Source: JADKBO01 sp965230345 (GTDB lineage: Bacteria > Bacteroidota > Bacteroidia > Chitinophagales > Saprospiraceae). Taken from it: DNA of 64,000 nt. The translations under genes and the position numbers were made by a program. Positions 18,837-26,600 of the stretch are shown one piece after another; the stretch's first letter is position 1, and every line of letters starts with the position of its first letter. The notes under the pieces are model-generated. The model had not been told where the DNA came from. It saw only the letters and a list, made by a program, of their open reading frames with translations, and made no database searches. The stretch lies in assembly GCA_965230345.1 (NCBI GenBank), contig CBDDKR010000002.1, forward strand, positions 3,100,001 through 3,164,000, given 5' to 3'.

Positions 18837-19613
18837 ATGAATTGGTATAAATGTTCGTTTGTATTACTTATTTTCTTGACTTGTAGTTTCACAGGTATAG
18901 GTCAATATGCAGTACCTGCAAATCAAGAGAAACCTGTGAGGGAAAAGTTTCATTACTACAGTTTTGGTATAGGTTACGGATATGAAATACCAGGAGGAGA
19001 TTTAAAAGATCGTTTTGGTGATAACCTTAAATTGACATTAGGTGGTCAATATTTATCTCCTACCAATCACCTATTCGAATTGGATTTCAACATTATGTTT
19101 GGTAACACAGTGAAGGAAGATGTTTTAGCACCATTAAGAAATTCTAAGGGCTTGTTGATAGGAGAATCGGGTGGTTTGACGGATGTTTATGGGCGTCAAA
19201 GGGGTTATTTTTTAGGAGCTCTCTATGGATATATATATTCTCTAAATGAGTCTCAAAGTGGGATCCGATTAGCTGCTGGGGCAGGCATAATGAGTCATAA
19301 GATTCGATTAATAGATGAATTAAGTAATGTTGCTCAGCTAAAAAATGGATACGATACGGGGTATGATCGATTAACTAGAGGGTTAGGGTTGCGACAACAG
19401 ATTGGATATGAACATCATAGTAAAAATGGTCTGATGAACCTGAATTTGGTCTTTGAAGTAAGTCAAGCTTTTACGAAAAGTGTAAGATCATACCAGTTTG
19501 ATATTGGTAAAGTTGAGGAAGGAAACAGATTGGATCTTCTTTATACATTACGAGCAACTTGGTATCTCCCCATTAAAAAGATATCTACTATAGAAAAAGT
19601 GATCTATTATTGA
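18837..19613 (+). CDS. Outer-membrane beta-barrel protein of unknown function
   Basis: 258 residues: an N-terminal signal (LLIFLTCSFTGIGQ), then repeated short amphipathic strands with Tyr/Gly-rich turns (YYSFGIGYGYEIPGG, GALYGYIYSL, LYTLRATWYLP), as in small porin-like barrels. I do not recognise a named family. The stop codon overlaps the TTG start of waaA by four bases, so the two genes are very probably coupled. A role in LPS or envelope assembly is therefore possible but only inferred. Confidence 0.7.
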   Translation: MNWYKCSFVLLIFLTCSFTGIGQYAVPANQEKPVREKFHYYSFGIGYGYEIPGGDLKDRFGDNLKLTLGGQYLSPTNHLFELDFNIMFGNTVKEDVLAPLRNSKGLLIGESGGLTDVYGRQRGYFLGALYGYIYSLNESQSGIRLAAGAGIMSHKIRLIDELSNVAQLKNGYDTGYDRLTRGLGLRQQIGYEHHSKNGLMNLNLVFEVSQAFTKSVRSYQFDIGKVEEGNRLDLLYTLRATWYLPIKKISTIEKVIYY

Positions 19614-20800
19614 TAAAATTAATATATAATGTTGGCATATATGCTTTAAGTTTAGGACTTCGAATTAAAGGATTGGTAGATTCTAGAATTCATGAGTGGA
19701 ATAAAACTAGAGAGAAGCATTGTCAAGAAATAGATATTCCCAATGATAAAAAGGTTATTTGGGTACATTGTGCTTCTCTTGGAGAATATCAACAAGCTGA
19801 ACCTTTATTAAGACAGCTAAAAAGCAACCAATCAGATTTTTACCTACTATTAACTTTTTTTTCTCCATCCGGATACCAATATAGGTCTAAGATCAAATAT
19901 GCAGACAAGATATCATATCTACCTTTGGACCATATGAGGCAAATGCGACAATTTGTTGATAAAGTAGATCCTTGGTTATTTATAGGAGTCCGTTATGAGT
20001 TTTGGTGGAATATGTTGTCTTTATTAACGAAAAGAAAAACAAACTGCATCTACATTAATGTAAGAATATCATCAAGCTCGTATTTGAGATCATATTACTC
20101 AAAGCCATTTCTAAATGTATTGAGATCATTTGATCGCATATTTACCGTAGATATGGACACGAACGGTTGGTTGAATTCATTGGCAATTTCTAATGTATTG
20201 TATGTGGGGGATACTAAGGTTGATAATGTTGTACAAAGGAAAAAAGAGCTTCAAGTTGTTAAAAAAACAATTAGCTCACAAATGCCCATAATATGGGGAA
20301 GTATATATCTTGATGAAGTAGAATTGATTAAGTCTGGGTTAGATCTTTTTCCGAATGATCAGCATTTTATTGTTCCCCATGATGTCAGCGAATCCAATGT
20401 TGAAAAAATATCAAGAGCACTTGGTAGAGAGGCTGTTCGTTGGTCAGTATCTCAAAATAGCAAGGTGGTAATTGTTGATGTTATTGGTGAGTTATTTGGT
20501 CTTTATAAACAAGCCAAGTGGGCATATGTTGGAGGAGCGTTGAATGGATCAGGTCTCCATAATATATTGGAAGCTTCAGTGTTTCGGATTCCAGTTTTTA
20601 TAGGGCCTAATTATTCTAAATTTGTTGAGGCTGAAATTTTGGTCGAAAAGGGAGTCGTTTTCCCCATTCAGAATTCAAAAGAAATTCATACCCATCTAGA
20701 AGATATTCCTACTGACTTAATTCATAATATTGATGACTATTTTGAATCTCATCAAGGCGCATGTACGAAGATAATGGAATATGTAGATTTGATTCTTTAA
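19610..20800 (+). CDS. waaA: 3-deoxy-D-manno-octulosonic acid (Kdo) transferase
   Basis: 396 residues, slightly shorter than the 420-430 typical of WaaA. It has the N-terminal membrane anchor (IKLIYNVGIYALSLGLRIKG), the donor-side motif WVHCASLGEYQQAEPLL with the conserved Glu, and the C-terminal half KWAYVGGALNGSGLHNILEAS, HFIVPHDVS and FIGPNYSKF of the GT-B fold. It adds Kdo to lipid A precursors at the inner membrane. The start is a TTG at 19610 overlapping the previous stop (TTGA); there is no alternative Met until well inside the catalytic domain, and the resulting N-terminus matches the family anchor. Confidence 0.9.
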   Translation: MIKLIYNVGIYALSLGLRIKGLVDSRIHEWNKTREKHCQEIDIPNDKKVIWVHCASLGEYQQAEPLLRQLKSNQSDFYLLLTFFSPSGYQYRSKIKYADKISYLPLDHMRQMRQFVDKVDPWLFIGVRYEFWWNMLSLLTKRKTNCIYINVRISSSSYLRSYYSKPFLNVLRSFDRIFTVDMDTNGWLNSLAISNVLYVGDTKVDNVVQRKKELQVVKKTISSQMPIIWGSIYLDEVELIKSGLDLFPNDQHFIVPHDVSESNVEKISRALGREAVRWSVSQNSKVVIVDVIGELFGLYKQAKWAYVGGALNGSGLHNILEASVFRIPVFIGPNYSKFVEAEILVEKGVVFPIQNSKEIHTHLEDIPTDLIHNIDDYFESHQGACTKIMEYVDLIL

Positions 20801-21011
20801 AACTCTAATGAGTTGGTCAAGTATATTGCATATGGCTTGTCTGGACATATTTTATATTTTTAAAGTGCGAATCAGAAAAACACTAGAATTGATATGTCTC
20901 ATTGGAATAATGGTTCCTTTATTTTGTCGGTAAAGGGCAATGATTTCAATCATACAGAAAGAATACTAAAATTGGAGTAGTGATTATATTATATCCGGAA
21001 TATGACTTGAT

Positions 21012-21947
21012 TTAGCCCAAAAACTCTTCTACGTTTCTTTGAATTCTTGCCTGTATATCTTGAGTTTCAGCTTTTCTAAATGTTTGACCTGTTATTTTTT
21101 CATATAGATCAATATATCGTTGACTTACCTGTTCGACAAATGAGTCTGGCATAGTAGGTATGGCTTGTTCCTCTTTGCCTTGAAAACCGTTATCCATTAA
21201 CCATTCACGTACAAATTCTTTAGAGAGTTGAGCTTGTGGTTGACCAGCCTTTTGTTTTTCTTCATAACCATCTAGATAAAAATATCTTGAGCTATCTGGT
21301 GTATGAATTTCATCAATAAGAATAATGTGATCACCTGATTTGCCAAATTCATACTTCGTATCTACCAATATCAACCCACGTTCGTTTGCCATTTCTTGGC
21401 CTCTTTTGAAGAGTGCTCTGGTATATCGTTCTAAGGTTACCCATTCTTCTTGAGTTACGAGTCCTTGCTCAATGATTTCGGCTCTGCTTATATCTTCATC
21501 ATGCCCTTTATCTGCCTTAGTGGAAGGAGTAATAATCGGTGAAGGAAAAGCATCGTTTTCTTTCATGCCTTCAGGCATTTCTTCTCCACAAAGTATTCTT
21601 TTACCAGTTTTATATTCTCTCCACGCATGTCCAGTCAAATAGCCACGGATTACCATCTCGATTTTGATAGGAGTGCAATTTTGACCTATTGCAACATTGG
21701 GATCTGGAGTATCCAAAAGCCAATTGGGAACAAGATCTTCAGTTGCCCTTAAAAAGTATGCAGCAAGTTGATTTAAAACCTGACCTTTATAAGGTATAGA
21801 ACGCGGTAAGATGTGATCAAATGCAGATATCCTATCTGATGCAATCATAATGATCTTATCATCGACTTCGTAAACATCTCTAACCTTTCCTTGATAGAAA
21901 GAATTCTGTCCTTTGAATTGAAATTTTGTTTGATCAACAGTATGCAT
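21012..21947 (-). CDS. purC: SAICAR synthetase (phosphoribosylaminoimidazole-succinocarboxamide synthase)
   Basis: 311 residues, in the size range of the longer bacterial and yeast-type PurC. Motifs include YQGKVRDVYEVDDKIIMIASDRISAFD at the N-terminus (nucleotide-binding strand), RGYLTGHAW, the GEEMPEGM segment and ILVDTKYEFG near the active site, and IDEIHTPDSSRYF. It joins aspartate to CAIR in purine synthesis with ATP. It starts 2 bases after the stop of the membrane protein gene upstream, so it is the last gene of the tatC operon. Confidence 0.96.
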   Translation of the reverse strand: MHTVDQTKFQFKGQNSFYQGKVRDVYEVDDKIIMIASDRISAFDHILPRSIPYKGQVLNQLAAYFLRATEDLVPNWLLDTPDPNVAIGQNCTPIKIEMVIRGYLTGHAWREYKTGKRILCGEEMPEGMKENDAFPSPIITPSTKADKGHDEDISRAEIIEQGLVTQEEWVTLERYTRALFKRGQEMANERGLILVDTKYEFGKSGDHIILIDEIHTPDSSRYFYLDGYEEKQKAGQPQAQLSKEFVREWLMDNGFQGKEEQAIPTMPDSFVEQVSQRYIDLYEKITGQTFRKAETQDIQARIQRNVEEFLG

Positions 21948-21949
21948 GA

Positions 21950-22438
21950 TTATTTCTTTTTCGCCGAATTATTGGCAGATTCGATGATGTTTTTCCACTC
22001 GCTATTTTCTTCAATTGACTTCTCAATACCAACAAGATAAGGAATAAATCTTATTTTCTTTCCAAATTTTCCTTTGGACTTAAGGTGAATAGAGTGCACT
22101 TTTAATAGGTTGAAATTATAGGTTTTGTAGGTCTCTATGTCTTGGATGGAATACTTGTAGGTTTTAAAGTAATTAGTAACAATAAAATGATCTGTTCCAA
22201 ATTCAACCCGTTTTAATTGTATTATGGTAAAATACATAAAGCCAATTACAGATAAGAACATCATTAAATAACTTCCCTTAACGTACCAACTTGAAAAAAC
22301 TGAAAAGTTAGCACCTATATCGGTCAACATAACTATTGCTAAAAGGCCAAATACCGTTGTATAAAAAATAGGAACGAATAATTTCCAAAATATCGTTGTA
22401 TTCGAAGAAACTCTAGTCATTAGATTGCGCGTTTTCAA
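21950..22438 (-). CDS. Membrane protein with PH-like C-terminal domain, unknown function
   Basis: 162 residues from 22438, or 156 from the ATG at 22420, which overlaps the tatC stop by 8 bases (ATGACTAG) and is the more usual arrangement. Two hydrophobic helices (about 18-40 and 50-70) precede a beta-rich domain (EFGTDHFIVTNYFKTYKYSIQDIETYK) resembling bacterial PH domains of membrane proteins. The function is unknown. It sits between tatC and purC in one operon. Confidence 0.75.
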   Translation of the reverse strand: MKTRNLMTRVSSNTTIFWKLFVPIFYTTVFGLLAIVMLTDIGANFSVFSSWYVKGSYLMMFLSVIGFMYFTIIQLKRVEFGTDHFIVTNYFKTYKYSIQDIETYKTYNFNLLKVHSIHLKSKGKFGKKIRFIPYLVGIEKSIEENSEWKNIIESANNSAKKK

Positions 22439-23252
22439 TTACTGCATCTTTTTTCTCTAAGCGCTTTATGATATTAATACTCACCTCATATAAAAATAAC
22501 ACGGGTATACTGATGAGTATTTGAGTAATAATGTCTGGCGGTGTAATTATAGCCGAAGCTATAAATATGATTACAATGGCATGTCGTCGATAATTCTTTA
22601 AGAATCTAGAACTCAAAAGACCAACTTTTCCTAAAAAGTAAGCAACAACAGGAAACTCAAATATGATGCCTATAGGAATCGTGCACATGGTTAAGTAATT
22701 GACATATGACGATAGAGTTGGACTATTTATAGCCTCTGTTCCTACGGTATAACTTCCAAGCCATGATATTGCAAATGGTGCAATAACAAAATAACCAAAG
22801 AGTACACCAATAGCAAAAAGTATACTACAAATCCCTACTAGTCCTCTAGCTGCTTTTTGTTCTTTGGGGTACAATCCAGGTTTCAAGAATTTCCAGAATT
22901 CATAAAAAATGTATGGAAATGCTAAGGTCAAACCCAGCCAAAATGAGACTTTTAAATGGACAAAGAATTGCTCTCCGAGTTCGCGTGTAATCAATTGCAA
23001 TTCTGGAGGACGCATACAAGTCGCCTCAGACAACCAACAAAGAAATCTATAAGTAGGAAAGTCTTCTTGTTTTGGACCAAAAATTACGGTATCAAAAACA
23101 AATCTTTCACAAACGAAAACAACTATTGCTATTAAGATGATGGATGATCCACCTCTAATAATATGCCACCTTAACTCTTCTAAGTGATCAAGAAATCCCA
23201 TTTCTTTTTCAACAGGATTTACATCTTGATTGACCTTTGTTATTTCGCTCAA
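22413..23252 (-). CDS. tatC: Sec-independent protein translocase subunit TatC
   Basis: 279 residues with six predicted membrane helices. The cytoplasmic N-terminus FLDHLEELRWHIIRG carries the conserved Glu that contacts the twin-arginine signal, and the first-loop motif PYIFYEFWKFLKPGLYPKE and the later FGYFVIAPFA and FEFPVVAYFLGKVGLL segments follow the family order. It forms the receptor core for folded proteins exported by Tat. No tatA or tatB gene is visible next to it. A -7-like TATCTTTG lies on this strand at 23275-23282. Confidence 0.96.
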   Translation of the reverse strand: MSEITKVNQDVNPVEKEMGFLDHLEELRWHIIRGGSSIILIAIVVFVCERFVFDTVIFGPKQEDFPTYRFLCWLSEATCMRPPELQLITRELGEQFFVHLKVSFWLGLTLAFPYIFYEFWKFLKPGLYPKEQKAARGLVGICSILFAIGVLFGYFVIAPFAISWLGSYTVGTEAINSPTLSSYVNYLTMCTIPIGIIFEFPVVAYFLGKVGLLSSRFLKNYRRHAIVIIFIASAIITPPDIITQILISIPVLFLYEVSINIIKRLEKKDAVIENAQSND

Positions 23253-23957
23253 ATTATAATTAGCTTTAAAAGCACAAAGATAATTCTTGAAGTAAAATAA
23301 TGAGGAATTATAACCTATTTATACTGAAGTGATTTAAAAACTGTGTTCAATTGCGGAATTAACTGCTTGGAAGTCAGATTAATCCGAAAATTCTTTTGCA
23401 TAGCCAAAGCTATGGAAATTAATTTTTGGGCAGTGATTGGATTTCAATGAGTTGATTCTAGCATTAGGATTTAGTTTTATAACCACTTCACTATAATATT
23501 TTCTTCTATAGAATGAATAATGGGTTAAATTGTTGACTTTGTCAAGATTGTAAGTGTTTGTTTCAATATTTGATGATTAGATAACGGTTTTTGTTTGTGT
23601 ATAGATTTATTCAGTAATCAGTAAAAATTTGATTCTTTTTATGTCAATAGAATTCGATAAGATAATAGTTCTGACTTATATGAGAATGTGATAGGATTTA
23701 ATTATTTGCATAATTTGGCTTCAAGTTGACTGAATATTATTGACAGAAACTTGAATAATAATGTAGAAATAATGTCGTTGGTTATCATATATGAATATTC
23801 AGTCTAACGATGAGATTTTAAGATATGGAACATATATTCAATAGACTAGAGTTAGGGAATCATTATGTTTTTAAAGATATAATCTATTTTAGACTAAAAT
23901 CACTTCATCGATCTCTTATTAAATCTCCACTTTATTCTATTAACGAAACCAAGCAAA
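23253..23957. other. 705-base intergenic region containing a palindromic repeat
   Basis: No convincing gene. It holds the tatC promoter region at its left end (-7 box 23275-23282), the TIR-bearing repeat at 23329-23491 and about 460 bases of AT-rich sequence to the next gene. A 68-codon frame from 23825 runs into the following gene in another frame and lacks any protein-like feature. Confidence 0.5.
23329..23491. repeat. Palindromic intergenic repeat, long copy
   Basis: The left end is GTGATTTAAAAACT, the exact reverse complement of the right end of the second copy at 42546-42605; its own right end (AGTTTTATAACCACTTCAC) is degenerate. The flanking parts, about 66 bases, align with that copy. 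A 97-bp centre (23351-23447) is bounded by the direct repeat TTCAA and holds an internal hairpin, CATAGC-CAAA-GCTATG, with outer pairing between CCGAAAATT and AATTTTTGG. Confidence 0.75.
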
Positions 23958-24689
23958 ATGAAAAAAAAGAATGTATTTCAGTGCTTTATTATATTGACCG
24001 TTTTTTCTACATGTTTAAACGCTCAGATTAGCAAAAAGTCAAAGTTTTTTAGATGGAATTGGGGTATAGATCTTAATTATAATAATAAGGCTGAAGGAAG
24101 GATTTCAGTAGGAGAGAAAGAGTTTGTTTATCATAAAATGGGACTGTCGGGCTCAATTTATGTACATTATCTTCTTAATAAATCGGAGAACATTATTGGG
24201 CACTACATAGGAATGGGACTTACGATTCCAACGTTTATGAACTCCAGAACTGGATTTCTTTCAAGATATGATCAAGGTGAAAACATGTTTTGGGAGAACT
24301 CTAAGGAATATGGCTTCGTGATACCGTATATAAGTTTTAAAGAAAAAATAAAATTAAGAAAGAATTGGAGTGTATCGGTAGGAGGAAGATTTATGTTCTT
24401 CCTGCCAGGCTCTTTTACTTATTCACTGGTTACGGATTCAATAGAAGTTTTGAAACTAGAGGCTGAATCTGGAGAAAATATTATATATCCCGAGATAAAC
24501 ATAAGAATTTCGAAGTTGTACAGTATTGGTAGATCAAACTTAGAATTCTCCCTTGGATATAATTACAGTTTTAGGTCTCATTTAGACGGCACAATAATTT
24601 ATGAAGATATTAGCTCAGTCAAACATTTTTCAAGGTATCAAATTAAAAATTCTGGTATTACTTTAGGTTTGGAGTATTCCATAAATTAA
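23958..24689 (+). CDS. Secreted or outer-membrane beta-barrel-like protein, unknown function
   Basis: 243 residues: a signal peptide (MKKKNVFQCFIILTVFSTCLNAQ, cleavage near residue 23), then alternating amphipathic strands rich in Tyr, Gly and Ser (WNWGIDLNYNNKAEGRIS, YIGMGLTIPTF, NLEFSLGYNYSF) that end in a strand-like LGLEYSIN. This fits a small outer-membrane barrel. I do not recognise a family, and its neighbours give no hint. The start at 23958 supplies a good signal peptide. Confidence 0.7.
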   Translation: MKKKNVFQCFIILTVFSTCLNAQISKKSKFFRWNWGIDLNYNNKAEGRISVGEKEFVYHKMGLSGSIYVHYLLNKSENIIGHYIGMGLTIPTFMNSRTGFLSRYDQGENMFWENSKEYGFVIPYISFKEKIKLRKNWSVSVGGRFMFFLPGSFTYSLVTDSIEVLKLEAESGENIIYPEINIRISKLYSIGRSNLEFSLGYNYSFRSHLDGTIIYEDISSVKHFSRYQIKNSGITLGLEYSIN

Positions 24690-24755
24690 AATAGTGAAGA
24701 AATGTTTACTTATCAACAGTTTATAGTCGTTCCGAAAGATAGTTTAGAGGTTATT

Positions 24756-25559
24756 CTAATTTAGTTTCAATTCAGTCAGGACGTCATGAAATTGTTTTTT
24801 GTTAAACTTGTGAATATCTCCGTCCTTTTCTATCTGGATGTTTTCCTTAATGAGCAGATGAACATTTTTGGGATCATTCATTTTATGGTAAATCTTGATT
24901 GCTAGTATATTATTGGAGTAAATCCTTCCATAGTCTGATTTAGTGTTCCAAAATGATTTTGCAGAAGTTAAATGCTCAAGGCTTCTAGGATAATCTTTCA
25001 TTTCGAAGTATACGTTTGCCAAATTGAACTTTGAAACTGCTCTACCTTGGGGGAAGTCCAGCTCTTCATATAGACTTAGGGCACTCGTGATTGAACGTAT
25101 CGCATCATCATAGTCAGACTTCTTTCCTTGCAATAATCCGATGTACTTTAATAAATTAGCCATTTGCATCGAATCATTTTTTCCCTTCCAGATTTTAAGA
25201 GATTTATTGGCATAGGATAGGGCAGAGTCAATTTGATTTAAGTGTTCATCATAAATATTTGCTATATTAAGATTGGTAATACCGGCTTTAATGACATTAC
25301 TTTCTCTTTCATGGATTGCAGCCACTTTTTTAAATATTGGTATGGCATTAATAGGAGCTTCTTGATACTTTTTCATTGCCTCCGATTCTAAAACGGCAAC
25401 ATCTAGGTTGGATGTCGATTTATTCGTATTGGGTTGATCTGGTTCAGATTTACAACCATATGCAAATAAGACAAAGACAACTAGAAAACAATAAATTGAA
25501 ACATATTGATAAGTATGATCTAAAACATTCAAAACTTTTGCTTTTAATATATTGGTCAT
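24756..25559 (-). CDS. TPR-repeat lipoprotein
   Basis: 267 residues. A long hydrophobic N-terminus ends in a lipobox-like FAYGC (Cys36), followed by an acidic linker and then about five tetratricopeptide-type helical pairs (residues about 60-255; for example AGITNLNIANIYDEHLNQID, DDAIRSITSALSLYEEL and FNLANVYFEMKDYPRSLEHL). TPR proteins of this length with a lipid anchor usually act as protein-interaction scaffolds. Larger relatives carry a DNA-binding LuxR or histidine kinase domain, which is absent here. The partner is unknown. Confidence 0.8.
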   Translation of the reverse strand: MTNILKAKVLNVLDHTYQYVSIYCFLVVFVLFAYGCKSEPDQPNTNKSTSNLDVAVLESEAMKKYQEAPINAIPIFKKVAAIHERESNVIKAGITNLNIANIYDEHLNQIDSALSYANKSLKIWKGKNDSMQMANLLKYIGLLQGKKSDYDDAIRSITSALSLYEELDFPQGRAVSKFNLANVYFEMKDYPRSLEHLTSAKSFWNTKSDYGRIYSNNILAIKIYHKMNDPKNVHLLIKENIQIEKDGDIHKFNKKQFHDVLTELKLN

Positions 25560-25758
25560 GATGAATAAAATTGAAGGAGTTGGTCATTTCATAGATTATT
25601 ACGAACGAATGAAGTAATAAATTATATGTATTAATATTTAATATGATAGAATTTAGGATCTACTTCATATATTTGTCAGAGATGGTATTGAAAATGACTT
25701 TCTAGAGTTTCAGATCAAACATCATCTACAAATCAAATAATAAAGACAAAATTGAAGT

Positions 25759-26205
25759 ATGAGTACTTTTTACAATATTTTAGTGCATGCGCATTCTGGA
25801 TTAAGATGGCTTGTTTTAATAGCCATTGTTGTAGCTATAATATTTGCAGCAATCAAATGGATCGGTAAAAAACCATTCTGGACTACCCATAAAAAATACG
25901 CATTAATCGCATTTATACTATCTCATTTACAATTAGGAATTGGTTTAATCTTGTTTTTTATTAGTCCTAAAGTAGTTTTTTCAGGTGAGGCAATGAAGGT
26001 AGCTATGAGCAGATTTTTCTTGGCTGAACATACGGTTGGAATGATTGTAGGTATTGCATTAATAACGATTGGATATTCTAAGGCTAAAAGAGCAATTCCT
26101 GAAAAAAGTGCCAAGATCATCTTCTGGAATTTCTTACTAGCTCTTATTGTTATTTTGGTATCCATTCCTTGGCCACATAAAGGATTTGGAACTGGATGGT
26201 TCTAA
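25759..26205 (+). CDS. Four-helix integral membrane protein (cytochrome-b-like family of Bacteroidota)
   Basis: 148 residues with four hydrophobic helices. Conserved-looking histidines lie at helix ends (His10 and His12 in VHAHSGLRW, one in SHLQLGIG, one in EHTVGMI), the pattern for which this Bacteroidota family is annotated as cytochrome B or a hypothetical membrane protein. Heme binding is plausible but not proven. A TATATTTG -7-like box sits at 25668-25675. No redox partner gene is adjacent. Confidence 0.65.
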   Translation: MSTFYNILVHAHSGLRWLVLIAIVVAIIFAAIKWIGKKPFWTTHKKYALIAFILSHLQLGIGLILFFISPKVVFSGEAMKVAMSRFFLAEHTVGMIVGIALITIGYSKAKRAIPEKSAKIIFWNFLLALIVILVSIPWPHKGFGTGWF

Positions 26206-26411
26206 TTAGAAGATATATTTAAAAAGGATTTGATTCCTAGTAAGTTGTTTTCTTTATTTTCTTTCCAAATTGGTATTCAAGATTGAAAGGATGATGTACT
26301 TTATTGAAAGTGCTTAATTTCTTAGTAGATCTAATGCATCTGAAATACAGTTATTTATAGTGATGTGATCCTCTTAGATGGATATAGATAATTCAAATTT
26401 TGTAATTTTTT

Positions 26412-26443
26412 TTGATTAATTTACAAAAGTACAATTACCTTTG
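26412..26443 (+). promoter_or_regulatory. Promoter of the TPP-riboswitch transcript
   Basis: TTG (26412-26414) and TACCTTTG (26436-26443) with a 21-base spacer match the Bacteroidota consensus. Transcription would begin at the 5' edge of the riboswitch. Confidence 0.7.
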
Positions 26444-26446
26444 TCG

Positions 26447-26572
26447 CAACTCAAGGGGTGCTTGTTTTAAATACAGGCTGAGATTATACCCATAGAACCT
26501 GGCCAGGTAATTCTGGTAAGGAATCGAGGCAACTCTTCTATGTGCTTATTGTTTAATAGTGCACCAGATCAC
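26447..26572 (+). promoter_or_regulatory. TPP (thiamine pyrophosphate) riboswitch
   Basis: The aptamer core is clear: GGGGTGC, then GGCTGAGAT-TATACCC with the conserved CTGAGA, then GAACCTGGCCAGGTAATTCTGGTAAGGAA, corresponding to the ACCTGA/GGTAATxCTGG half of THI elements. A CTC/GAG closing stem flanks it (about 26449-26528). Just downstream a second hairpin (GTGC...GCAC, about 26542-26572) and AT-rich sequence reach the ATG of the TonB receptor and probably form the expression platform. It lowers expression when TPP is plentiful. Confidence 0.92.
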
Positions 26573-26600
26573 CTCTGTTTGGTCACCATAATAAATTATT

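Noticed and set aside
20894..20980. 28-codon plus-strand frame between waaA and purC
   Set aside because: No consensus promoter or repeat support, and no second copy to show selection; too weak to call.
23825..24031. 68-codon frame overlapping the start of the 23958 gene
   Set aside because: It runs out of frame into a gene with a good signal peptide and shows no feature of its own.
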